A stretch of DNA of 42,387 bases. Source: Burkholderiaceae bacterium. GTDB taxonomy: Bacteria; Pseudomonadota; Gammaproteobacteria; Burkholderiales; Burkholderiaceae_F. The notes under the pieces were generated by a model, which did no database searches, was not told the DNA's origin, and was given only the letters and a program-made list of their open reading frames with translations. Position 1 is the first letter of the stretch. Each line of letters opens with the position of its first letter. The DNA is taken from NCBI GenBank assembly GCA_019236735.1, contig JAFAIM010000034.1, forward strand, positions 1-42,387. The letters run 5' to 3'. The position numbers and the translations under genes are program-made. Positions 37,329-42,387 of this stretch are shown here, in pieces.

Positions 37329-38217
37329 CGCGAAACCCGTCGGCCTGACCGGCCTAGCCTCGCCCTTTCCCGCTGCGCGGGGCCGGCGACATCCGGTCGT
37401 CGCTGTGTTCGGATACCGCGCGGCGGAAACGTCGCAGCAGTTCGAAGTGGTTCGGCCGGCTGCCGTTCTGTTCCGCCGCGCTGTTACCGGGGGTCGCCGG
37501 CCCTGCTCGCAGAAAAGGCCTCGGCTCTCCGGTCAGGCCGGGGCTACCTTCGCGGCCGTGCTGTGTGTACTGATCGCCGGCTGCGCCTCATCGCCGCAGA
37601 AGGCGGCGCCGGCGCCTGCCGCGACGTCGGCTGCGTCAACAAAGGCGCCCGCTTCGCAAACGCAGAGCGGGGCCGCTGCCGCGCGGGCGAAGGAGACCCC
37701 ATCCGGGATCAGCCCGGATGTGCAGCGTCAGTTCGAAAGCGGCCTGGATGCGCTGAATGCCGGCCATGCGGACGACGCGGCTCGCGTGTTCCTTGCGCTC
37801 ACCAAGTCCCATGCCGATCTGGCGGGCCCGCACGCCAACCTGGGTCTGATCTACCGACAGTCCGGCAAGCGCGCCGAATCGGTGGCGGAGCTGGAACAGG
37901 CGGTCCGACTGGATCCGCAGCAGCCGGTGTTCCTGAATCAGCTGGGAATTTCCTATCGCCAGCTCGGTCAATTCACCAAGGCGCGTGAGGCGTATCAGAA
38001 GGCGATCGCGCTCGATCCGAGCTACCCTGCTGCCTATCTGAATTTGGGGATCCTTTTCGACCTATATTTCTGGGACAGCAAGCGAGCGCTCGAGTTCTAC
38101 GATCGTTATCTCGCGCTGACCCCGGGCGGCGATGACAAGGTGGTCAAATGGGTCGCCGACATCAAGAATCGCAGCCAGCAAAGCGGCAACAAAGTGAGCC
38201 GCCAGGAGCAGCCATGA
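37315..38217 (+). CDS. TPR protein with internal lipobox-like signal
   Basis: 300 residues if the ATG at 37315 is used. A hydrophobic stretch ending in VLCVLIAGCASS looks like a lipoprotein signal, but its Cys is residue 90, far too late, so translation probably begins downstream; in-frame GTG codons at 37405 and 37447 are candidates, the latter leaving 46 residues before Cys. After an Ala/Pro/Thr-rich linker come at least four TPR units (VQRQFESGLDALNAGHADDA, HANLGLIYRQSGKRAESVAE, LNQLGISYRQLGQFTKAREA, YLNLGILFDLYFWDSKRALE). A periplasmic TPR adaptor coupled by ATGA to the small secreted protein gene. Confidence 0.75.
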   Translation: MRFGDAKPVGLTGLASPFPAARGRRHPVVAVFGYRAAETSQQFEVVRPAAVLFRRAVTGGRRPCSQKRPRLSGQAGATFAAVLCVLIAGCASSPQKAAPAPAATSAASTKAPASQTQSGAAAARAKETPSGISPDVQRQFESGLDALNAGHADDAARVFLALTKSHADLAGPHANLGLIYRQSGKRAESVAELEQAVRLDPQQPVFLNQLGISYRQLGQFTKAREAYQKAIALDPSYPAAYLNLGILFDLYFWDSKRALEFYDRYLALTPGGDDKVVKWVADIKNRSQQSGNKVSRQEQP

Positions 38218-38606
38218 GACCCCTCGGATTCGCAATCCTCGCCGCGGCTGTGGCAGCGGCGCTGACGAGCACTGGCGCGATCGGCGCAGATCCGCCTGCA
38301 AAAACGGCCGCGGCCACGGCCGCGGCCAAGACCAACCAGGAAGATCGGGCGACGATCGATCAGACCAGGATCATCGGCAACCGCGAACTGCCCAAGGTGC
38401 TGTATATCGTTCCATGGAAAAAGCCGGGTGCCGGCGATGTGTCGGGGCCGCCGACAGAGAGCGTTCTCGACGAGGCGCTGGCGCCGATCGACCGCGACGT
38501 GTTCCGCCGGCAGGTGCACTATGACGCGCAGGAACGCCCCGTCACAGCAGGACAGGCCGCCGGTGCAGGCGTCGGCGTGACTCCCCCGGCTCCGACCGGC
38601 AAATAA
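38214..38606 (+). CDS. Small secreted hypothetical protein
   Basis: 130 residues from ATG 38214, which overlaps the preceding stop (ATGA) and has AGGAG at 38204-38208. A signal peptide (GFAILAAAVAAALTSTGAIG, cleaved near GADPP) is followed by a conserved-looking core: ATIDQTRIIGNRELPKVLYI, VPWKKPGAGDVSGPP, DEALAPIDRDVFRRQVHYD. No domain is recognised. The core's constancy of position just before tolQ-like genes suggests a periplasmic or outer-membrane accessory of the motor, an inference from context only. Confidence 0.7.
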   Translation: MRPLGFAILAAAVAAALTSTGAIGADPPAKTAAATAAAKTNQEDRATIDQTRIIGNRELPKVLYIVPWKKPGAGDVSGPPTESVLDEALAPIDRDVFRRQVHYDAQERPVTAGQAAGAGVGVTPPAPTGK

Positions 38607-38662
38607 GTTGGGAACCTCTTGACTTTCAACAACGAGCCAATCGTGCATTTGGAGACCAGGTG

Positions 38663-39322
38663 ATGAGTACGTTCGATACGATCGTGAAGTTCTTCCAGGA
38701 CTGCGGTCTGTTCATATACCCGAGCCTGCTGATCATGGCCTCGGGCCTGTCGATCGCGATCGAGCGGTTCATCGTCCTGAACCGCGCGCGCGCCGACAAC
38801 CGCAGGGTATGGGACCGCATCCTGCCGCTGTTGCAAGGCGGTAAGTTCCAGCAGGTGCTGGGCTATACGGCCAAATCCGACACTGCGATCGGCAAGATCG
38901 TCAGCAACGGGCTCAACCGCCTGCAAACCGCTCGCCGCCGCGAGGACATCGATGCCGCGATGGAAGAGGGGATGATGGAAATCGTTCCGCGTTTGGAGAA
39001 GCGCACTCACTACATCGCCACCTTCGCCAACGTGATCACGCTGGTGGGTTTGCTCGGAACCATCTCGGGCCTGATTCGCGCGTTTACCGCGGTCGCCCAA
39101 GTGAACCCGGCCGAGAAAGCCGAGATGCTGTCGGCCAGTATCTCGATCGCGATGAACAACACCGCCTTCGCGCTGGCGGTGGCGATCCCGTTCCTGTTGA
39201 TTCACTCGTTCTTGAATGCGCGCGCCAGTGAGATCGTCGACAGCCTGGAGGCGGCCAAGATCGCCTTTCTGAACCTGGTTCAGGCGCAAGCCCAGGCGCA
39301 CGAACCGCGGGGAGCGCACTAG
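38663..39322 (+). CDS. TolQ/ExbB/MotA-family proton channel protein
   Basis: 219 residues from ATG 38663 (GGAG 8 nt upstream; a GTG directly before it adds one residue). Three membrane helices as in TolQ/ExbB: about residues 15-35 (FIYPSLLIMASGLSIAIERF), 118-140 (FANVITLVGLLGTISGLIRA) and 160-185 (ISIAMNNTAFALAVAIPFLL). The Thr in MNNTAFAL lies where ExbB and TolQ have the Thr that lines the proton path. It should form a pentameric stator around a TolR/ExbD dimer, driving a periplasmic partner with the proton gradient. The two TolR-like genes follow at 2 nt. Closest functional analogue by context is AglR of Myxococcus. Confidence 0.93.
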   Translation: MSTFDTIVKFFQDCGLFIYPSLLIMASGLSIAIERFIVLNRARADNRRVWDRILPLLQGGKFQQVLGYTAKSDTAIGKIVSNGLNRLQTARRREDIDAAMEEGMMEIVPRLEKRTHYIATFANVITLVGLLGTISGLIRAFTAVAQVNPAEKAEMLSASISIAMNNTAFALAVAIPFLLIHSFLNARASEIVDSLEAAKIAFLNLVQAQAQAHEPRGAH

Positions 39323-39324
39323 CC

Positions 39325-39831
39325 ATGCGGGTTCGACGCCTGCACAAGCGGCCGGCGGCGCTCGAGGTCAGCGCGTTCATCAATCTGATCGTGGTGCTGA
39401 TTCCGTTCCTGCTTTCGACTGCGGTGTTCTCGCGTCTGGCGGTGCTCGAGCTGACGCTTCCGCCGCAGTCGAGCGGCGCGCTGGAACGCCTGAAGGGCGA
39501 CTTGCAGCTCGAGATTGTGATCCGTCCCGACGGGCTGAACGTCGGCGATCGTATCGGCGGCCAGATCCAGTGGATTCCGAACACGTCTTCCGGCTTCGAT
39601 TACCCCTCGCTCGCACAGCTGATGCTGGAGCTGAAATCGCGCTTTCCGGAAAAGACCGAAGCATCGATCCTGGCCGAGCCCGGCACACCCTATGACGTGC
39701 TGGTAGGGGTGATGGACGCGGTGCGCCAAACGCCGGTGGCGCAGGGACCCAACGTGGTCGGGCACGCGGATCTGTTCCCGGACATCTCGATCGGCGATGC
39801 ACCGATCCGCACCGCGCAGGCTGGCAAATGA
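39325..39831 (+). CDS. TolR/ExbD-family protein lacking the membrane Asp (Asn20)
   Basis: 168 residues. The single membrane helix reads LEVSAFINLIVVLIPFLL. Aligned with ExbD (VTPFIDVMLVLLI), the invariant proton-carrying Asp is Asn20 (codon AAT at 39382-39384). The rest is typical, with a periplasmic domain from LELTLPPQ onward. In TolR/ExbD/MotB-type motors this Asp is essential, and the equivalent Asp-to-Asn change abolishes function in studied members. So this subunit probably pairs with the following TolR-like protein, which keeps its Asp, as the inactive half of a heterodimer. The extended soluble region (about 130 residues) includes FPEKTEASILAEPGTPYDVL. Confidence 0.9.
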   Translation: MRVRRLHKRPAALEVSAFINLIVVLIPFLLSTAVFSRLAVLELTLPPQSSGALERLKGDLQLEIVIRPDGLNVGDRIGGQIQWIPNTSSGFDYPSLAQLMLELKSRFPEKTEASILAEPGTPYDVLVGVMDAVRQTPVAQGPNVVGHADLFPDISIGDAPIRTAQAGK

Positions 39832-40325
39832 GCTCGAAGACCCCTTTAGAGAGGCGCGCAGAGCGGAAGCTCCGCAACGTGTCGCTGGTGGACCTGAACC
39901 TGGTCTCGCTGATCGATATCTTTACGATCCTGATTTTCTTCCTGCTATCGAACTCGGCCGAGGTCGAAATCCTGCCGAGCAACAAGGCGGTGAAGCTGCC
40001 CGAATCGACCGCAGAGAAGAAGCCGACCGAGACGATCGTCGTGCTCGTGAGCGAAAACGAAATCCTGGTACAGGGCCGCAAAGTGGCCGACGTCGCAGAC
40101 GTGATGAATGTGGAGGGCGATCTGATCGAGCCGCTGAAATCCGAGCTCGAGCAGCAAAGCGGCCGCCAGGTCATCCTGCATGAGAACGAGGCGCAGTCGC
40201 ACCGGGTGACGATCATGGGCGACAAGCACATCCCGTATCGCCTGCTGCGCAAGGTGATGGTCACCTGCGCACGCGCCAACTTCGGCGAGATCTCGTTCGC
40301 CGTGATACAGAAGACCGAGGCGTGA
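39828..40325 (+). CDS. TolR/ExbD-family protein with intact membrane Asp (Asp30)
   Basis: 165 residues, overlapping the previous gene by 4 nt. The membrane helix is LNLVSLIDIFTILIFFLL, with Asp30 in the ExbD/TolR proton-site position. The periplasmic part (VEILPSNKAVKLPESTAEKK, TIVVLVSENEILVQGRKVAD, SHRVTIMGDKHIPYRLLRKV) matches the ExbD fold, where VTIMGDKHIPYRLL is the typical helix-strand block. Together with the TolQ-like protein it should form the energised motor. Two TolR homologues with one TolQ mirrors AglRQS in Myxococcus. Confidence 0.93.
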   Translation: MSSKTPLERRAERKLRNVSLVDLNLVSLIDIFTILIFFLLSNSAEVEILPSNKAVKLPESTAEKKPTETIVVLVSENEILVQGRKVADVADVMNVEGDLIEPLKSELEQQSGRQVILHENEAQSHRVTIMGDKHIPYRLLRKVMVTCARANFGEISFAVIQKTEA

Positions 40326-41371
40326 TGACGGCTGCGACGATGCCTATCGGCCCGACGGTGCCCCTCCGCGCCGCGGTCCTGCCGTGGACCGGCTCGTCTA
40401 GGGACGAACGCCGGTTCCGTCGCATTCTGGCTCAGGTGATGTTGGTGTGCCTGCTGCTGGGGCTGGCGATTCGCTTGTTGCCGGTGCCCCAGGTCACCGT
40501 CGAACAAGTGGAGCCGATATCGCCGCGCCTGGCCAAGCTGCTGCTGGAGAACCAGCCGCCGCCTCCGCCGCCGGTAAAGCCGCCGCAGCCGCTGCCGCAA
40601 CCGACCAAGTCGGTGCTTCCGAAGCAAACGACTCCGAAGGTGCGCAAGGAGGACATCCCCGTGCCGGAGGCGCGCAAGCCGGTGCCCGAAAAATCGCCCG
40701 GCGAGGCGCTCGAGGCGGCGCGCAAGAAGGCGGCCGGTGTCGGGCTGCTGGCGATGAAAGAGGAGCTGCAGGAGATGCATGGCGCGCCGATGGCGCTGCA
40801 GTTGAAGGACAACATCAAGCAGGGTCCCGGTGTCGGAACCGGCGTCGGCGCCGGTGTGGGCTCCGGCCAGGGCTTGGGAATTCCGACCCGCTCGATGATC
40901 ACGTCCAACGCGACCGGCGGCAGCGGCGGCATCAACACTGCCGGCTACAGCCGCGACACCGGCGGCGGCGGTTTGGCGGGGCGCTCAACGACGCTGGTAG
41001 CCGGTGTTGCCGGTGGAGGTGGCGGAGGCGGCCCGGGCGGCGGCGCCGGCGGCACGCTGGAGCGTGGCGGCAACGGCAAGGCTTCGCGCTCGATCGAGGA
41101 GATCAAGCTCGTGTTCGAGCGCAACAAGGGAGCCATTTACGCGATCTACAACCGTGCGCTGCGCGAAGACCCGACGCTGCAAGGCAAGGTCGTGGTCGAG
41201 CTGAAGATCGCCCCATCGGGGCAGGTGTTGGACGTCAAGATCGTGTCGAGCGAGTTGAAGGATACGGAGCTGCAGCGCAAACTGCTGGCGCGGATCAAGC
41301 AGTTCGATTTCGGCGCCAAGGACGTCGCGCAGATGGTGGTTACATGGCCGGTGGATTTCCTGCCGTCTTGA
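40325..41371 (+). CDS. TonB-like energy transducer with AgmX/PglI-type C-terminal domain
   Basis: 348 residues from ATG 40325, which shares its first base with the previous stop; a GTG at 40322 adds one residue. One membrane helix (about residues 35-54), a Pro-rich segment (NQPPPPPPVKPPQPLPQPTK, about 77-96), a Lys/Glu region, and a Gly-rich segment (about 165-255, up to nine Gly in a row) lead to a TonB/TolA-like C-terminal domain (about 256-349: RSIEEIKLVFERNKGAIYAI, then GKVVVELKIAPSGQVLDVKI). This pattern is the AgmX/PglI C-terminal family, also seen in GltJ. It should span the periplasm and couple motor movement to the outer-membrane parts encoded upstream. Confidence 0.88.
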   Translation: MTAATMPIGPTVPLRAAVLPWTGSSRDERRFRRILAQVMLVCLLLGLAIRLLPVPQVTVEQVEPISPRLAKLLLENQPPPPPPVKPPQPLPQPTKSVLPKQTTPKVRKEDIPVPEARKPVPEKSPGEALEAARKKAAGVGLLAMKEELQEMHGAPMALQLKDNIKQGPGVGTGVGAGVGSGQGLGIPTRSMITSNATGGSGGINTAGYSRDTGGGGLAGRSTTLVAGVAGGGGGGGPGGGAGGTLERGGNGKASRSIEEIKLVFERNKGAIYAIYNRALREDPTLQGKVVVELKIAPSGQVLDVKIVSSELKDTELQRKLLARIKQFDFGAKDVAQMVVTWPVDFLPS

Positions 41372-41706
41372 TGGTGAGCAGCGCGCTCCGCGTTGCGCTG
41401 CTTGGTGCGCTGGCCGGTGCTGCGTTCGCGCAGGAATCTCAGCCCGCCGCGCCGGGCGCCGGCGGTACCGAGAATGTCGTTGCCTACTGCATCGAGCCGA
41501 TGGACTCGATGCCGCCGAAGATCGCCGAATTGATCCAACCGCAATTCCGCTGCGAGCCCGGCACTCACCTGAAGCGCGACAGCCGTCCCGCGCGCGTGGT
41601 CCCGAGCGGAGAGGGGCCCGAGCGACCGTTCGTGATTCGCTTCGGCCCGCCCGACAAGGTCAACGCCTGGTTCGTGCGGGGATTTGCAACAGAGCCGGGG
41701 AAGTAG
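41371..41706 (+). CDS. Small secreted hypothetical protein at the end of the locus
   Basis: 111 residues from ATG 41371, overlapping the previous stop by one base. A signal peptide (MVSSALRVALLGALAGAAFA) is cleaved before QESQP. The mature 90 residues include VAYCIEPMDSMPPKIAELIQ, QFRCEPGTHLKRDSRPARVV and RPFVIRFGPPDKVNAWFVRG; two Cys residues could form a disulfide. No family recognised. As the last gene of the run, it is likely a periplasmic accessory. It converges with vapC, with 4 nt between the stops. Confidence 0.7.
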   Translation: MVSSALRVALLGALAGAAFAQESQPAAPGAGGTENVVAYCIEPMDSMPPKIAELIQPQFRCEPGTHLKRDSRPARVVPSGEGPERPFVIRFGPPDKVNAWFVRGFATEPGK

Positions 41707-41710
41707 CTCC

Positions 41711-42106
41711 TCAAGCGATCAGCACCATGCCGGCTGTTCGTGCGGCAGCAGCATCGAATGTCACGGTCTTTCCGCAGCCGGCGCCGAATCCGCTGCGCTC
41801 GATGACGCAGTCCGCGAAGTCTGCCGCCCCCGCTCGGTAGGCGCGCAGCGCCTGCATCACCTGATCGGCACGCTCGACCACGAATTCCTTCGATCGCAGC
41901 ACGGCGTCGATCGCCTGTCCCAACTGGGCACGGCTCAGGTCGTAGCACGACGTCAGCACCCAGACGAATTCGATCAGCGCCACGATCGACACGAAACCCG
42001 GGTCGTCCGTCGTCAACGACTCGACGAGTTTGGTCGCCTTGGGCGATTGCTTCGGGTCGTCCTGCATGACATAGCGCACGAGGACGTTCGTGTCCAGCCC
42101 GATCAT
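41711..42106 (-). CDS. vapC: VapC-type PIN-domain toxin (ribonuclease)
   Basis: 131 residues with a complete PIN active site: Asp5 (IGLDTNVLVRY), Glu46 (VALIEFVWVL), Asp96 and Asp99 (GAADFADCVI) and Asp118 (TVTFDAAAA). VapC toxins are Mg-dependent RNases that cleave tRNA or rRNA when not bound by VapB. It overlaps vapB by 4 nt (ATGA), the usual arrangement with the antitoxin first. RNA target cannot be predicted from sequence. Confidence 0.95.
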   Translation of the reverse strand: MIGLDTNVLVRYVMQDDPKQSPKATKLVESLTTDDPGFVSIVALIEFVWVLTSCYDLSRAQLGQAIDAVLRSKEFVVERADQVMQALRAYRAGAADFADCVIERSGFGAGCGKTVTFDAAAARTAGMVLIA

Positions 42107-42345
42107 CGCGAGGAGGCGCCGCGCCTGGCGATGGCCCGGTTCATCTCCTCGATCGTGACCGGCTTCGTCGCCTTGCCGAACATCCCCTTCAGCGCCCTGA
42201 CCGACTGCGTCGCAGGAACGAGTTCATAGCGACCGGGCTCGATCTCGACGAATTCCACGCGGTCGCCCGCCTCGACTCGCAGCGCCTGGCGAACAGACGC
42301 GGGAATCGTGATCTGCCCCTTGCTGGTGACGGTTGCGGTGGCCAT
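42103..42345 (-). CDS. vapB: VapB-type AbrB/SpoVT-fold antitoxin
   Basis: 80 residues. The N-terminal swapped-hairpin DNA-binding domain reads ATVTSKGQITIPASVRQALR, typical of AbrB/MazE/VapB. The C-terminal part (GMFGKATKPVTIEEMNRAIA) is the VapC-binding tail; FGKATKPVTIEEM is a pattern often seen before Arg that blocks the PIN site. It should neutralise VapC and repress the operon through the palindrome just upstream. The start ATG fits the family's usual N-terminus. Confidence 0.94.
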   Translation of the reverse strand: MATATVTSKGQITIPASVRQALRVEAGDRVEFVEIEPGRYELVPATQSVRALKGMFGKATKPVTIEEMNRAIARRGASSR

Positions 42346-42366
42346 GGAATGCTTTCGGCGATATTC

Positions 42367-42382
42367 CTTACTTTATAGTAAG
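42367..42382 (-). promoter_or_regulatory. Palindromic operator overlapping the vapBC promoter
   Basis: CTTACT, a 4-nt spacer TTAT, and AGTAAG form a perfect 6-bp inverted repeat, 21 nt upstream of the vapB ATG. The minus strand includes TATAAA within it, a likely -10 element. This matches the autoregulation usual for vapBC. It is the only clearly AT-rich stretch in the last kilobase. Confidence 0.6.
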
Positions 42383-42387
42383 ACAGC

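Noticed and set aside
38214-41706. Canonical tol-pal cluster
   Set aside because: There is one TolQ and two TolR homologues, but no TolB, Pal, YbgC or a typical TolA. The TonB/AgmX protein and TPR lipoproteins point to a Glt/Nfs-like system instead.

Overview
The window is GC-rich, densely coded DNA with 4-nt ATGA/GTGA start-stop overlaps throughout. It reads as a chromosomal segment of a betaproteobacterium, probably Burkholderiales-like. The best taxonomic clue is the head-to-head arrangement of mreBCD with gatCAB, which I associate with that group; this is inference from gene order and protein style. I saw no rRNA, tRNA, CRISPR array, integrase or transposase.

Layout. (1) 3-7778, plus strand: the 3' part of an AcpA/phospholipase C-type phosphoesterase, a large divergent class A penicillin-binding protein and a TPR-CHAT caspase-like protein. 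(2) 7791-11167, minus strand: a SRAP (YedK/HMCES) DNA-protein crosslink protein, a 126-bp element bounded by perfect 18-bp inverted repeats, then mreD, mreC and mreB. A terminator-like hairpin lies in the mreB leader. (3) 11390-16394, plus strand: gatC, gatA, gatB and a two-gene ABC-2 exporter. (4) 16434-20660: an OprB-type porin divergent from a 920-residue winged-helix/ATPase/TPR regulator. (5) 20639-22522, minus strand: a small predicted membrane protein, a QmcA-type SPFH protein and an NfeD protein. A divergent alpha/beta hydrolase follows on the plus strand.

(6) 23519-41706, plus strand, is the most interesting part: eighteen genes in one direction, mostly overlapping or separated by fewer than 60 nt. 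The first half encodes a possible small Arg-rich peptide, an ApbE flavin transferase, a 1008-residue PD40/HzsA-like lipoprotein with haem motifs, a second lipoprotein with a CX4CH motif, two outer-membrane barrel proteins (one with an SH3b domain), a TlpA-like thioredoxin, a DUF4266 lipoprotein ending in GGGCGCN, and a DUF3570 protein. The second half encodes a secreted coiled-coil protein, three TPR proteins with lipoprotein-like signals, a small secreted protein, a TolQ/ExbB homologue, two TolR/ExbD homologues, a TonB-like AgmX/PglI-type protein and a small secreted protein. The composition resembles the Agl/Glt and Nfs envelope machines of Myxococcus xanthus, here joined to a periplasmic redox module. 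My working model is a proton-driven, envelope-spanning complex whose outer-membrane or surface partners include haem and thiol proteins. Its function is unknown.

(7) 41711-42387, minus strand: a vapBC toxin-antitoxin pair with a palindromic operator, convergent with the end of the large locus.
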